64,000 nt of DNA from Paralcaligenes ureilyticus. Lineage in GTDB: Bacteria > Pseudomonadota > Gammaproteobacteria > Burkholderiales > Burkholderiaceae_B. The stretch covers positions 1-64,000 of the forward strand of contig NZ_SMAJ01000015.1 in the NCBI RefSeq assembly GCF_004346225.1, written 5' to 3'. Position 1 is the first letter of the stretch, and each line of letters opens with the position of its first letter. The notes beneath the pieces were generated by a model. That model did not search any database and was not told the DNA's origin. It saw nothing but the letters and a program-made list of their open reading frames with translations. The translations under genes were made by a program, and so were the position numbers. Below are positions 54,878 to 64,000 of the stretch, in pieces.

Positions 54878-55216
54878 AAATGCGCTTCACCTATCCGAGT
54901 GTCTGACTCGTTATGATGCAGGGAAAAACCTTCCGCGACACGGCCAGACCGGTTAGCGGATAGCAGGGCAGAAGGCAACGTACGACGCCTTAATAAGCCG
55001 TATTCGATACAGTATAGCCCTCGGACCCGCAGAAAGTAAGCACGGGAGGTGCAAACCCGCCCAAATACGATCCCGACGTTGGCATTAACAAACACCCGGG
55101 CTATCGGGGGCCATGCGGGCGGCCGATATTGCATTGCAAAACCACGCGCCTGAAAACTCTGCTGAAATACGCACTTGTCTATCAATTCGCAGCATGCCAC
55201 CCGGAGTACTCCCATC
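54878..55216. other. Divergent intergenic region between sucA and maeB
   Basis: These 339 bp should contain the promoters of both the sucA operon and maeB. No reading frame with family support and no clear palindromic operator is seen. GGAGT about 10 nt before 55217 serves as the maeB ribosome-binding site. Promoter boxes could not be assigned with confidence. Confidence 0.5.
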
Positions 55217-57514
55217 ATGGACACCAACGCCGATCTCACCAAACTGGCCCTCGACTATCACGCCTACCCTACTCCCGGCAAGATTTCGGTTACGCCCACC
55301 AAAACCCTGGCCAATCAGGACGATCTGTCGCTGGCCTACACGCCCGGCGTAGCCATCGCATGCATGGCCATCCACGCCGACGGCAACCCCGCAGCGGCCA
55401 AATACACCTCGCGCTCCAACCTGGTGGGCGTTGTCACCAACGGGACGGCGGTGCTGGGTCTGGGTAATATCGGCCCGCTGGCGGCCAAACCGGTCATGGA
55501 AGGCAAAGCCTGTTTATTTAAAAAATTTGCCGGCATCGACGTCTTCGATATCGAGCTGGCCGAAACAGACCCCGACAAGCTGGTCGACATCATCGCCGCG
55601 CTCGAACCCACACTGGGCGGCATCAACCTCGAGGACATCAAGGCGCCGGAATGCTTTTACATCGAGAAAAAGCTGCGCGAGCGCATGAAAATCCCGGTGT
55701 TTCACGACGACCAGCACGGCACGGCGATTATTTCGTCGGCCGCCATTCTCAACGGCCTGAAAGTGCTCGACAAGAAAATCGGCCAGATCAAGCTGGTCTG
55801 CTCGGGCGCCGGCGCCGCGGCCATTGCCTGCCTGGATCTGCTGGTTCATCTTGGCGTACAGCGCTCCAACATCTACGTGGCGGACTCGCGCGGCGTCATC
55901 TGGGCTGGCCGCGACCCCAGCATGGAACCGAACAAAGCCCGCTACGCCCAGGCCACCGATGCACGCACCCTGGCCGATGTGTGTCGCGACGCCGATGTTT
56001 TCCTGGGGTGCTCCACGGCCGGCGTGCTGACGGCCGATATGGTCAAAAGCATGGGTCCGCGGCCGTTTATCCTGGCCCTGGCCAACCCCGAGCCCGAGAT
56101 ACGCCCTGAAATCGCCAAGGCGGCACGGCCCGACTGCATTATTGCCACAGGCCGCTCCGACTACCCCAATCAGGTCAATAATGTGCTGTGCTTCCCTTTC
56201 ATTTTCAGGGGTGCCCTGGACGCGGGCGCCTCGCGCATTACCGACGAGATGAAGCTGGCCTGCGTCAAGGCCATCGCCGAACTGGCCCAGGCCGAACAAA
56301 ACGATGAAGTGGCCAATGCCTACGCCGGCCAGGAACTGTCGTTCGGCCCGGACTACATTATCCCCAAGCCATTCGATCCGCGCCTGATCGTAAAAATTGC
56401 GCCTGCTGTGGCGCAGGCGGCGGCCGACTCGGGCGTGGCGGCGCGCCCCATTGAAGACATGGAGGCATACCGGCAGAAACTCATGAGCCTGGTGTATCAC
56501 ACCGGCCAATTGATGCGGCCGCTCTTCATGCAGGCCAAAACCGCCCCCAAGCGGGTTCTATATGCCGATGGCGAAGATGAGCGCGTATTGCGGGCGGTAC
56601 AAACCGTGGTTGATGAAAACATTGCCCACCCCACGCTGATAGGCCGTCCCGCTGTCATCAATATGCGGATCGAAAAATTCGGCCTGAGGCTGAAAGCCGG
56701 TGACAACATCGAAATCGTCAATCCCGAGTCCGATGAGCGGTTCAACGAAACCTGGACAGCCTACTACAAGCTTATGGGCCGCGAAGGAGTGACCCCCGAA
56801 ATCGCCAAGGCCATGGTCCGCAAGCACAATTCGCTGATTGGCGTCATGCTGCTTACACGCGGCGACGGCGACGCGCTGTTGTGCGGCATTGCCAGCCGTT
56901 TCGACAATCAGCTGAAATACGTACAGGAAGTGATCGGCCTGAAGCCCGGCGCCCAAACCTTCGCGGCCATGAATGTATTGATGCTGCCCGAACAGACTCT
57001 GTTCATTTGCGACACGCACGTCAACGAAAACCCCAGCGCAGAACAGATCGCAGACATGACGATACTGGCCGCCGAAGAGATTCTGCGCTTCGGGGTGACG
57101 CCCAAGATAGCGCTGCTGTCGCATTCAAATTTCGGCAGCCGGCCCACCGAGTCGTCGCGCAAAATGGCGCGGGCGCGGCAATTGATCAACGAACGGGCGC
57201 CCCATCTGGAAGTAGACGGAGAAATGCACGCCGATTCCGCCCTGTCTGAAAAGATCCGCCTGCAGGCCTACCCCGACTCCCGTCTCAAAGGCCCCGCCAA
57301 TTTGCTGATCATGCCTAACCTGGATACGGGCAACATCACCTACAACATGCTGAAGATGACGGGCAGCAACGGCGTGGCCATGGGGCCGGTGCTGCTGGGT
57401 GCCGCGCGCCCCGTACACGTGCTGACCACCAGCGCCACCGTGCGCCGCATCGTCAACATGACCGCGCTGGCCGTCGTCGACGCGCAACAAGAGGCCGGCC
57501 AGGTTCGTCTGTAA
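55217..57514 (+). CDS. maeB: NADP-dependent malic enzyme MaeB (malic domain fused to phosphotransacetylase-like domain)
   Basis: The 765-residue fusion has an N-terminal malic enzyme half ([20 protein letters not shown]-type start of the malic region, [25 protein letters not shown] for NADP). A C-terminal PTA_PTB half starts near residue 430 ([16 protein letters not shown]). It decarboxylates malate to pyruvate with NADPH production; the PTA half is regulatory rather than catalytic in characterised MaeB. The ATG at 55217 is preferred to an upstream in-frame start. A REP array follows its stop by 3 nt. Confidence 0.94.
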   Translation: MDTNADLTKLALDYHAYPTPGKISVTPTKTLANQDDLSLAYTPGVAIACMAIHADGNPAAAKYTSRSNLVGVVTNGTAVLGLGNIGPLAAKPVMEGKACLFKKFAGIDVFDIELAETDPDKLVDIIAALEPTLGGINLEDIKAPECFYIEKKLRERMKIPVFHDDQHGTAIISSAAILNGLKVLDKKIGQIKLVCSGAGAAAIACLDLLVHLGVQRSNIYVADSRGVIWAGRDPSMEPNKARYAQATDARTLADVCRDADVFLGCSTAGVLTADMVKSMGPRPFILALANPEPEIRPEIAKAARPDCIIATGRSDYPNQVNNVLCFPFIFRGALDAGASRITDEMKLACVKAIAELAQAEQNDEVANAYAGQELSFGPDYIIPKPFDPRLIVKIAPAVAQAAADSGVAARPIEDMEAYRQKLMSLVYHTGQLMRPLFMQAKTAPKRVLYADGEDERVLRAVQTVVDENIAHPTLIGRPAVINMRIEKFGLRLKAGDNIEIVNPESDERFNETWTAYYKLMGREGVTPEIAKAMVRKHNSLIGVMLLTRGDGDALLCGIASRFDNQLKYVQEVIGLKPGAQTFAAMNVLMLPEQTLFICDTHVNENPSAEQIADMTILAAEEILRFGVTPKIALLSHSNFGSRPTESSRKMARARQLINERAPHLEVDGEMHADSALSEKIRLQAYPDSRLKGPANLLIMPNLDTGNITYNMLKMTGSNGVAMGPVLLGAARPVHVLTTSATVRRIVNMTALAVVDAQQEAGQVRL

Positions 57515-57516
57515 AA

Positions 57517-57660
57517 GCAGCCCTTGTAGCGGCAGCCCTTGTAGCGGCAGCCCTTGTAGCGGCAGCCCTTGTGGCTGCCATCGGCGCTACAAGGGACGTG
57601 GCAGTCGAAGATACAAAAATGGCACCCACAAGGGGTGCCGCTACACACAAGGGGCGCTAC
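57517..57660. repeat. REP array with 15-bp tandem expansion between maeB and gltA
   Basis: A partial unit (57517-57525) is followed by three tandem copies of GTAGCGGCAGCCCTT (57526-57540, 57541-57555, 57556-57570). The last copy is completed to a full REP (57556-57579). A half-REP lies at about 57584-57590, then a full minus REP with stem GGCACCC/GGGTGCC (57621-57644) and another half (57647-57660). The gap separates convergent genes. Confidence 0.9.
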
Positions 57661-57673
57661 AACCGCCCGCCGA

Positions 57674-58978
57674 TTAACGGCGCTTGGCCACGTCGCGTAC
57701 CGCCGAGCCGGTGTACAACTGGCGCGGGCGGCCGATCTTGTAGTCGGGATCGGACAGCATTTCGTTCCATTGGGCAATCCAGCCCACCGTACGCGCCAGA
57801 GCAAAAATGGCGGTGAACAACGAAGTAGGAATACCAATGGCGCGCTGCACGATGCCGGAATAGAAATCGACATTGGGGTACAACTTGCGCTCGACGAAGT
57901 AAGGATCTTCAAGGGCGATGCGTTCAAGTTCCATGGCCAGCTTGAACAGGGGGTCCTTCTCCAGGCCCAGCGCCGCCAACACTTCCTTGCAAGTCTGTTG
58001 CATCAGCTTGGCGCGCGGGTCGTAGTTTTTATAAACGCGATGGCCAAAGCCCATCAAACGCACACCCGACGTTTTGTCCTTGACCTGCTGCATGAACTCG
58101 CCCACTTTCTCGACGCCGCCGTTGGCCTGCAGGTGTTCGAGCATTTGCAGGCAGGCTTCGTTGGCACCGCCGTGGGCGGGGCCCCACAGGCAAGCCACCC
58201 CGGCGGCAATCGCGGCAAAAGGATTGGTACCCGACGAACCGCACAGCCGCACCGTCGAGGTCGATGCGTTTTGCTCGTGGTCGGCGTGCAGGATGAAAAT
58301 CCGGTCCAGCGCGCGCTCGACGACCTCATTGACCTGATAGTCTTCGCACGGATTGGCGAACATCATGCGTACAAAATTGCCGGTATACGACAGATTGTTC
58401 TGCGGATAGATGGAAGGCTGGCCCTGCGAAAACTTGTACGCCATCGCCACCAGCGTAGGCATTTTGGCGATCAGCCGAATTGCCGATACCTCACGATGAC
58501 GCGGATTGGTGATGTCGGTGGAATCGTGATAGAACGCCGCCATGGCGCCCACCAGACCGGTCAGCACCGCCATGGGGTGCGCATCGCGGCGAAAGCCGCG
58601 CAGGAAGAAATGCAATTGTTCATGCACCATGGTGTGATGCGTAACCAGCGAGTCGAATTCTGTCTTCTGGGCTGCATTGGGCAAATCGCCGTTCAGGATG
58701 AGATAGCTGACATCCATGAAGTCGCAATTGGTAGCGAGCTGATCGATGGGGTAGCCGCGATACAGCAGTTGCCCCTTGTCGCCGTCAATGAACGTGATGG
58801 CCGATTCGCACGCGGCCGTAGCCATAAAGCCCGGGTCGTAAGTAAACATGCCCGTCTGACCGTACAGCTTGCGGATATCGATAACATCGGGGCCCACAGT
58901 ACCCTGATAAACGGGGAAATCAATCGGCGCACTGCCGTCGGAAAACGATAATGTGGCTTTTTTGTCTGACAGATGCAT
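57674..58978 (-). CDS. gltA: Citrate synthase (type II) GltA
   Basis: The 434-residue enzyme condenses oxaloacetate and acetyl-CoA. Active-site regions are [31 protein letters not shown] and [14 protein letters not shown], carrying His, His and later Asp residues. The N-terminal domain ([18 protein letters not shown]) is typical of the hexameric Gram-negative type. The ATG at 58978 starts the conserved protein; a 44-codon extension is rejected. It is the last gene of sdhCDAB-sdhE-gltA, 19 nt after sdhE. Confidence 0.95.
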   Translation of the reverse strand: MHLSDKKATLSFSDGSAPIDFPVYQGTVGPDVIDIRKLYGQTGMFTYDPGFMATAACESAITFIDGDKGQLLYRGYPIDQLATNCDFMDVSYLILNGDLPNAAQKTEFDSLVTHHTMVHEQLHFFLRGFRRDAHPMAVLTGLVGAMAAFYHDSTDITNPRHREVSAIRLIAKMPTLVAMAYKFSQGQPSIYPQNNLSYTGNFVRMMFANPCEDYQVNEVVERALDRIFILHADHEQNASTSTVRLCGSSGTNPFAAIAAGVACLWGPAHGGANEACLQMLEHLQANGGVEKVGEFMQQVKDKTSGVRLMGFGHRVYKNYDPRAKLMQQTCKEVLAALGLEKDPLFKLAMELERIALEDPYFVERKLYPNVDFYSGIVQRAIGIPTSLFTAIFALARTVGWIAQWNEMLSDPDYKIGRPRQLYTGSAVRDVAKRR

Positions 58979-58997
58979 TACTTTATTCCTTAAAAAT

Positions 58998-59258
58998 TTA
59001 CAGCTCTCGCATTTGCGCCACCAATCGACGAATTGCCACCGTATCGTACGGCCCGTCAAGCTCGGTGCGAGCCAGCAGGACATCCAGCAATTCGTTGTCG
59101 CCCATCTCAAACAAGGCCGTCAGCGCAGAAACGTCGGTATCGGTCAACTGGGTTTCGTAGTGATCCAGAAACCGGGTAAGGATCAGGTCGTTTTCCAACA
59201 ACCCACGGCGCGCCCGCCAACGCAGACGGGCGCGTTCCAGCTCGGATAAGGTACTCAT
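58998..59258 (-). CDS. sdhE: FAD assembly factor SdhE
   Basis: The 86-residue protein carries the RGxxE signature (RRGLLEND, residues ~17-24) needed to attach FAD covalently to SdhA. It lies between sdhB and gltA, with 13-nt and 19-nt gaps, the usual place in betaproteobacteria. Size and sequence fit the family closely. Confidence 0.92.
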   Translation of the reverse strand: MSTLSELERARLRWRARRGLLENDLILTRFLDHYETQLTDTDVSALTALFEMGDNELLDVLLARTELDGPYDTVAIRRLVAQMREL

Positions 59259-59271
59259 GCTTATGTAAGCC

Positions 59272-59988
59272 CTAGACAGCGCGTCGGACCAGCATTTCCT
59301 TGATTTTCCCTATGGCATGCGAGGGGTTCAATCCCTTGGGGCAAACGTCCACGCAATTCATGATGGTATGGCAGCGGAACAGACGATACGGGTCTTCAAG
59401 ATTATCCAGCCGGTCGCTGGTCGCTTCGTCGCGGCTGTCGACAATAAAGCGATAAGCTTGCAGCAAGCCAGCGGGACCCACGAACTTGTCGGGATTCCAC
59501 CAGAAAGACGGGCATGCCGTCGAACAGCAGGCGCACAAAATACATTCGTACAGGCCATTGAGCTCTTCGCGCGCTTCAGGTGTTTGCAGACGCTCTTTTT
59601 CAGGAGGCGGCTGGTCGTTGATCAGATAAGGCTTGATCGAATGGTACTGGTTGAAAAAATCGGTCATGTCGACGACCAGGTCGCGCACCACCGGCAAGCC
59701 GGGCAAAGGCCGCAGCACAATGGGTTCTTTCAGGTCGAGCAGGTTGGTAATACAGGCCAGACCATTCTTGCCATTGATATTCATGGCGTCGGACCCGCAC
59801 ACGCCTTCACGGCACGACCGGCGCAATGTCAGGCTGTCGTCGACGTCGTTTTTAATGCGCAGTATGGCATCGAGCAACATTTTGTCGGTGGGCTGCAGCT
59901 CGACCTCGAGCTTTTGCATGTAGGGGCGCTCGTCCTTGTCGGGATCATAGCGATAAATTTCAAACTTAACGATACGTTTTTGAGTCAT
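59272..59988 (-). CDS. sdhB: Succinate dehydrogenase iron-sulfur subunit SdhB
   Basis: The 238-residue protein has an N-terminal 2Fe-2S ferredoxin domain (SCREGVCGSDAM) and C-terminal cluster motifs CILCACCSTACPSFW and CHTIMNCVDVCPKGLNP for the 4Fe-4S and 3Fe-4S clusters. It passes electrons from SdhA to the membrane quinone site. It begins 13 nt after sdhA ends. Confidence 0.96.
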   Translation of the reverse strand: MTQKRIVKFEIYRYDPDKDERPYMQKLEVELQPTDKMLLDAILRIKNDVDDSLTLRRSCREGVCGSDAMNINGKNGLACITNLLDLKEPIVLRPLPGLPVVRDLVVDMTDFFNQYHSIKPYLINDQPPPEKERLQTPEAREELNGLYECILCACCSTACPSFWWNPDKFVGPAGLLQAYRFIVDSRDEATSDRLDNLEDPYRLFRCHTIMNCVDVCPKGLNPSHAIGKIKEMLVRRAV

Positions 59989-60001
59989 TTCAATATCCTG
60001 C

Positions 60002-61780
60002 TTAGAACGTCCGCGGTTTGGGCGGGAAGCTGCCTACCGTCAACGGCGTCATTTGCACCGGTTTGTACTCAAGTCGGCGGCCTTCGGAATACCATAAGGT
60101 GTGACGCAACCAGTTCACGTCATCGCGTTCGGGGTAGTTGCTTAGAGAATGAGCGCCACGGCTTTCGAAACGATTGGCCGCCGACTTGGTGGTGGCCAGC
60201 GCCACCTCTATCATGTTAGTCAGTTCAAGCGCTTCGACGCGGGCCGTATTGAACACCCGAGACTTATCGGCATACGAAATATTATTCACCTGCTGGGCGA
60301 TGTTCTCGATTTGCGTGACGCCTTCGTTGAGCAAATCGAGCGAGCGGAATACGCCGCAGTGATGTTGCATGGAAACACGAATGGCATTGGCCACATCCGC
60401 CACTTTTTCGCCCGACTTGCGAGACTCGAGCTTGTTGACCCGATCGACGGAATAATCGATGGCCGATTCGGGAATGGGCTGGTGCGCGTGCTTGCGCTCG
60501 GGGTGCGAATTGACAATGTGATTGCCCGCCGCGCGGCCGAATACAACCAGGTCGAGCAAGGAATTGGTGCCCAGGCGATTGGCCCCGTGCACCGAAACCG
60601 CCGCGCATTCGCCAATGGCATACAAGCCATTGACGACTTTATTTTCACTATTCTGAGTGGTAACCACCTGACCGTACAGGTTGGCGGGAATACCCCCCAT
60701 TTGATAGTGTATGGTCGGCACAACCGGGATCGGCTCCTTGATGGGGTCGACGTTGGCGAACTTGATGGCGATTTCGCGAATCGACGGCAGGCGCTTTTGG
60801 ATAGTCTCGGCGCCCAGATGATCGAGCTTGAGCAGCACGTAACTGCCATCCGTACCACAGCCCCGCCCTTCCTTGATTTCCTGATCCATCGAACGCGATA
60901 CGAAGTCGCGCGGCGCCAGGTCTTTAAGGGTAGGCGCATAACGCTCCATGAAGCGCTCGCCATCTTTATTCAGCAAGATTCCGCCTTCGCCGCGCACACC
61001 TTCGGTAATGAGTACGCCGGCGCCGGCCACCCCGGTGGGGTGAAACTGCCAGAATTCCAGATCCTGCAAGGGCAAGCCTGCGCGCGCCGCCATGCCCAGG
61101 CCGTCGCCGGTATTGATGTAGGCATTGGTCGAAGCCGCCCAGATGCGGCCGGCGCCGCCGGTAGCCAGCACCGTGGTTTTGGCTTCCAGCACGTAAATAT
61201 CGCCGGTTTCCATTTCAAGCGCGGTCACGCCCAGCACGTCACCCGCTTCATTGCGCAGCAGATCGAGCGCCATCCACTCGACAAAGAATTGGGTACGGGC
61301 CGCCACATTGCGCTGATACAGCGTATGCAATAAAGCGTGTCCGGTACGGTCGGCCGCCGCACAGGCGCGCTGCACCGGCTTTTCACCGAAGTTGGCCGTG
61401 TGACCACCGAACGGACGCTGATAAATCGTGCCGTTGGGGTTGCGGTCGAAAGGCATGCCGAAGTGTTCCAGCTCGTACACGGCATTGGGTGCTTCGCGGC
61501 ACATGAACTCGATGGCATCCTGGTCGCCGAGCCAGTCGGAACCCTTGATGGTGTCGTACATATGCCAATACCAGCTGTCTTCGCTCATGTTGGACAGCGA
61601 CGCACTGATACCGCCCTGAGCAGCCACCGTATGCGAACGGGTGGGAAACACTTTGGACAATACCGCTACGGACAAGCCCGCCTGCGCCAGTTGCAAAGAG
61701 CAACGCATGCCGGCCCCGCCGGCGCCCACCACCACCACATCGAACTGACGGCGAGGTAGGGAATTTTTGACAGCAGCCAC
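60002..61780 (-). CDS. sdhA: Succinate dehydrogenase flavoprotein subunit SdhA
   Basis: The 592-residue flavoprotein has an FAD-binding start (VVVVGAGGAGMRCSLQLA) and the covalent-FAD His in RSHTVAAQGGI. The substrate-site region is HPTGVAGAGVLITEGVRGEGG. The capping Arg segment lies in GANRLGTNSLLDLVVFGRAAG. It oxidises succinate to fumarate at the inner face of the membrane. It starts 3 nt after sdhD. Confidence 0.96.
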   Translation of the reverse strand: MAAVKNSLPRRQFDVVVVGAGGAGMRCSLQLAQAGLSVAVLSKVFPTRSHTVAAQGGISASLSNMSEDSWYWHMYDTIKGSDWLGDQDAIEFMCREAPNAVYELEHFGMPFDRNPNGTIYQRPFGGHTANFGEKPVQRACAAADRTGHALLHTLYQRNVAARTQFFVEWMALDLLRNEAGDVLGVTALEMETGDIYVLEAKTTVLATGGAGRIWAASTNAYINTGDGLGMAARAGLPLQDLEFWQFHPTGVAGAGVLITEGVRGEGGILLNKDGERFMERYAPTLKDLAPRDFVSRSMDQEIKEGRGCGTDGSYVLLKLDHLGAETIQKRLPSIREIAIKFANVDPIKEPIPVVPTIHYQMGGIPANLYGQVVTTQNSENKVVNGLYAIGECAAVSVHGANRLGTNSLLDLVVFGRAAGNHIVNSHPERKHAHQPIPESAIDYSVDRVNKLESRKSGEKVADVANAIRVSMQHHCGVFRSLDLLNEGVTQIENIAQQVNNISYADKSRVFNTARVEALELTNMIEVALATTKSAANRFESRGAHSLSNYPERDDVNWLRHTLWYSEGRRLEYKPVQMTPLTVGSFPPKPRTF

Positions 61781-61783
61781 GGC

Positions 61784-62167
61784 TTATAGACTCCAGAGAA
61801 TTTTTGCAAAAAAGATGACCGATCCTGCCAGCCACAGCACGGTGAGCACTTCCAGCAGCAAGCGCACGCCGGTAGGCTTGGCATAGTCCATCCAGATATC
61901 GCGCACACCTATCCAGGCATGCCAGGCAAGCGACAGAAAAGCCAGCGTTGCCAGCAACTGCCCAAGCGGTATGCCTATGAAATGAAAGGTGAACAGATGG
62001 CGCCAGCCATTGAAATCAAGGCTGGACGTGAAAACGGCTCCGATGAGGAGGATCAGGGTGTAAACAGCCATGATGATGGCCGTCATGCGCTGAATCAGGA
62101 AATCCCGTGAGCCGTAATGCGCGCCCACCACCAGGCGCCGGGTACCGATACGTTCTTGCGTCGCCAT
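61784..62167 (-). CDS. sdhD: Succinate dehydrogenase membrane anchor SdhD
   Basis: The 127-residue protein has three membrane helices and the conserved start RRLVVGAHYGSRDFLIQRMTAI-type segment. Later sequence WHAWIGVRDIWMDY includes residues near the haem and quinone site. Its ATG shares one base with the sdhC TAA stop (TAATG), so translation is coupled; a GTG six bases upstream is unlikely. Confidence 0.93.
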   Translation of the reverse strand: MATQERIGTRRLVVGAHYGSRDFLIQRMTAIIMAVYTLILLIGAVFTSSLDFNGWRHLFTFHFIGIPLGQLLATLAFLSLAWHAWIGVRDIWMDYAKPTGVRLLLEVLTVLWLAGSVIFFAKILWSL

Positions 62168-62580
62168 TACCACGCTCCAAACAATTTAAGGCCAAAGACC
62201 AACGTGAGCGCCAGGCTGACGCCGAACACGATGCCCGCGCTTTTTTGGGCGCTGACTTTATCGACACCGATGTGCAAATCGATGGTCAGATAACGAATAC
62301 CGGCACAGAAATGATGCAGATAGCCCCAAATCAATACCAGCAGGACCAACTTGCACAGCGGGTGGGCCGTATAGGCCTGCATGGAAGCAAACGATTCGGG
62401 CGATGAGACGCTCAACGCAAAGAGCGGCAGTATCACCAAAGGCAGGCTTAAGAATAACAAGGCGCCGCTGACGCGATGAAAGATTGACGATTTACCGGCA
62501 GGGGGCAGTCGATAACTCAGGATTTGAGAAATACCGATATTACGAAACTGCGGACGCGGCTTTGAAGCTGAACCGGACAT
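62167..62580 (-). CDS. sdhC: Succinate dehydrogenase cytochrome b556 subunit SdhC
   Basis: The 137-residue protein has three membrane helices. It shows RPQFRNIGISQILSYRLPP and SIFHRVSGALLFL at the quinone side and HHFCAGIRYLTID, whose His is the expected haem b ligand. It is the first gene of the sdhCDAB-sdhE-gltA set. The promoter should lie in the 96 bp between it and the upstream gntR gene. GAGG precedes the ATG. Confidence 0.94.
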   Translation of the reverse strand: MSGSASKPRPQFRNIGISQILSYRLPPAGKSSIFHRVSGALLFLSLPLVILPLFALSVSSPESFASMQAYTAHPLCKLVLLVLIWGYLHHFCAGIRYLTIDLHIGVDKVSAQKSAGIVFGVSLALTLVFGLKLFGAW

Positions 62581-62676
62581 GATGGCCTCGAAGTTATAAC
62601 AAGCTATTTTTGATAAAGCACTAGGGGTATTTTCGCCTATTTACGCTAGTCGCATCAAATCGGCGAAAAACTCGTT

Positions 62677-63447
62677 CTAATTCAAACTGTTTCTATAATG
62701 AAACCGTTCTGTAACATATAACCCACGGCGCAGTTCCATGGGGCGGTCTCCGTAGGTGTAAGACACCCGCTCAACTTGCAGCAGAGGGTCGGCGGCCTTT
62801 ATTTTCAACAATTGCGCCTGTTCCGCTGTGGCGGCAACTGCCTTGATTTTTTCGTCGGCGCGCACCATGCTCACGCCAAATTCGGATTCGAACAAGCCGT
62901 ACAGCGGCCCCCGGTAACGCGCCAGCGATTCGGCCGTCAGGCCGCGAAACACCGAGCCGGGCAGCCAGATATCGTCAAGAATGGTGGGCGTCAGGTCAAA
63001 CGACAGCAAACGGCGCAAGTTGACGACCATATCGGCTGCGCGCACGTCCAGCAAACGGGCCACGTCGACGGGTGCCTTGACCCGCCGGCAGTCCAGAATC
63101 TGGCTGCCTGAAACTGGAGGTTTGCCGTCATCGGCGGCCAGCCGCAGAAAGCGGTAGCGCACCTTGGCCTCGCTGTGAGTGGCGACAAACGTGCCCTTGC
63201 CTTGCCGGCGCAACAGAAGGTTCTCGGCCGCGAGGTCGTCGATGGCCTTGCGCACCGTGCCCTGGCTGACTTGAAAGCGCGCCGCCAGCTCGAATTCGCT
63301 GGGTATAGCCTCGCCTGGCTTCCATTCGCCTCGATCCAGGCTTTGCACCAATAGCCCTTTGATCTGCTGATACAGCGGGCTAAAGGCCGCACTGCCGGCA
63401 GTACGATCGGCGTCGGAGGCGCGATCCAGGGAAGGGGTGTCAGACAT
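62677..63447 (-). CDS. GntR/HutC-family regulator (UTRA domain) next to the sdh operon
   Basis: The 256-residue protein has a GntR winged helix (GEAIPSEFELAARFQVSQGTVRKAIDDL) and a C-terminal UTRA ligand-binding domain (about residues 100-250). It is upstream of sdhC in the same direction and divergent from mdh, so it probably regulates these TCA-cycle genes. The ligand is not known from sequence. ATG 63447 begins the protein; an in-frame start seven codons upstream is possible. Confidence 0.88.
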   Translation of the reverse strand: MSDTPSLDRASDADRTAGSAAFSPLYQQIKGLLVQSLDRGEWKPGEAIPSEFELAARFQVSQGTVRKAIDDLAAENLLLRRQGKGTFVATHSEAKVRYRFLRLAADDGKPPVSGSQILDCRRVKAPVDVARLLDVRAADMVVNLRRLLSFDLTPTILDDIWLPGSVFRGLTAESLARYRGPLYGLFESEFGVSMVRADEKIKAVAATAEQAQLLKIKAADPLLQVERVSYTYGDRPMELRRGLYVTERFHYRNSLN

Positions 63448-63529
63448 AACGCAGGCGGGAAGAATCACGAAAAGTTTGCAACGTTTTCCATTGTCGCACG
63501 CCGGCGCTTTCGTGTCGAATACTCTTGTG

Positions 63530-63567
63530 TCTTATATAAGATATAAGATGGTTGACGTTAACGTCAA
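63530..63567. promoter_or_regulatory. Two perfect palindromes in the gntR-mdh gap (candidate operators)
   Basis: TCTTATATAAGA (63530-63541, 12 bp) and TTGACGTTAACGTCAA (63552-63567, 16 bp) are both perfect palindromes, 10 bp apart. The first is followed by a partial direct repeat ATATAAGA. They occupy the centre of the 207-bp divergent region and likely bind the adjacent GntR-type protein or another regulator. On the minus strand TTGACG within the second could also be a -35 box for gntR. Confidence 0.6.
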
Positions 63568-63654
63568 TTTCGACTACTCTTTTTCGCATTGCAAAGGAAT
63601 TAAACTGTCGGGTGATGTTCATTCACCTAACCTGTTATCTATCGGAGATTTTTC

Positions 63655-64000
63655 ATGTCCAAACCCGCCATGCGTGTCGCCGTCACGGGCGCAGCCGGCC
63701 AAATTGGTTACGCCCTTCTATTCCGTATTGCCTCGGGCGAAATGCTCGGCAAAGATCAACCCGTCATCCTGCAATTGCTCGAAATTCCCGACGAAAAAGC
63801 GCAAAAAGCGCTCAAGGGCGTCATGATGGAACTTGACGACTGCGCTTTCCCCTTGCTGGCCGGCATGAGCGCGCACAGCGACGCTCGCCAGGCATTCAAA
63901 GATGTCGATGTGGCCCTGCTGGTAGGCGCGCGCCCTCGCGGCCCCGGCATGGAACGCAAGGACCTGTTGCACGTCAACGCGCAAATCTTTACGGCGCAGG
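63655..64000 (+). CDS. mdh: Malate dehydrogenase, 5' part (3' end outside window)
   Basis: The first 115 codons are visible. [20 protein letters not shown] holds the NAD-binding glycine motif, followed by [28 protein letters not shown] and [18 protein letters not shown]. The last is the substrate-side loop with Arg residues, as in the ~330-residue cytosolic-type enzyme. It converts malate to oxaloacetate for gltA. GGAG lies 8 nt before the ATG. It is divergent from gntR-sdh. Confidence 0.94.
   Translation, partial: MSKPAMRVAVTGAAGQIGYALLFRIASGEMLGKDQPVILQLLEIPDEKAQKALKGVMMELDDCAFPLLAGMSAHSDARQAFKDVDVALLVGARPRGPGMERKDLLHVNAQIFTAQ

Noticed and set aside
57517-57660. Tandem short repeats as a CRISPR array
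   Set aside because: The units are 15 bp and directly abutting, without unique spacers, and no cas genes are near. They are half-REPs.

Overview
The window looks like a chromosomal segment of a GC-rich betaproteobacterium of the Alcaligenaceae type (Bordetella, Achromobacter, Pusillimonas and relatives). The evidence is the gene content and order: gntR-sdhCDAB-sdhE-gltA divergent from mdh, sucA-sucB-lpd-zapE, phaC-phaB-phaR, rluD divergent from bamD, and TRAP and tripartite-style uptake systems. Family placement is inferred from layout only. No rRNA, tRNA, prophage, transposase gene or CRISPR array was found.

Layout. 1-4136 (minus) is the 5' part of a very large two-partner-secretion adhesin of the filamentous haemagglutinin type; its stop lies beyond the left edge. 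Its visible body is built from near-identical 486-bp (162-residue) units. 4.4-5.4 kb holds a 3-hydroxyacyl-CoA dehydrogenase-family enzyme resembling L-carnitine dehydrogenase. 5.6-8.7 kb is a polyhydroxyalkanoate cluster (phaC, phaB, phaR) without a thiolase gene. 8.8-16.1 kb is housekeeping: pgeF, rluD, bamD, a DinG-type helicase and tex. 16.1-34.6 kb is a large catabolic island: aldehyde dehydrogenase, M20-type amidohydrolase, TPP enzyme, HpcH/HpaI-type lyase, TRAP transporter, a double cupin, a FadR-type regulator, and then a divergent peptide-type ABC transporter with an M19 dipeptidase homologue, an RraA-like protein, a small cupin and a class II histone-deacetylase-like amidohydrolase. 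34.6-42.1 kb adds a MocR/GabR-type regulator, gabT and a polyamine-type ABC transporter. 42.4-46.1 kb is an fbpABC iron(III) transporter with a candidate Fur box. 46.6-49.1 kb is trpS and zapE. 49.1-64.0 kb is a TCA-cycle block: lpd, sucB, sucA, maeB, gltA, sdhE, sdhBADC, a GntR/HutC regulator and the start of mdh.

The most unusual non-coding content is a family of at least 17 short palindromes of REP type. Each has a GTAG foot, a 7-bp stem and a constant CTTGT loop. They lie mostly between the 3' ends of convergent genes and often form inverted pairs. The stem sequence differs between copies but base pairing is kept. Two REP clusters, on either side of fbpABC, also enclose a second, larger hairpin element. 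Its outer and inner stems differ between the two copies by several compensatory changes. This composite REP-bounded structured element is my best candidate for something undescribed.

How the genes work together. The PHA genes store carbon from acetoacetyl-CoA. The catabolic island imports carboxylates (TRAP), peptide-like compounds (Dpp-like ABC) and polyamine-like compounds (Pot-like ABC). It appears to process amides, aldehydes and amines toward succinate and acetyl-CoA, which enter the TCA block at the right. Substrate assignments for the island are inference.
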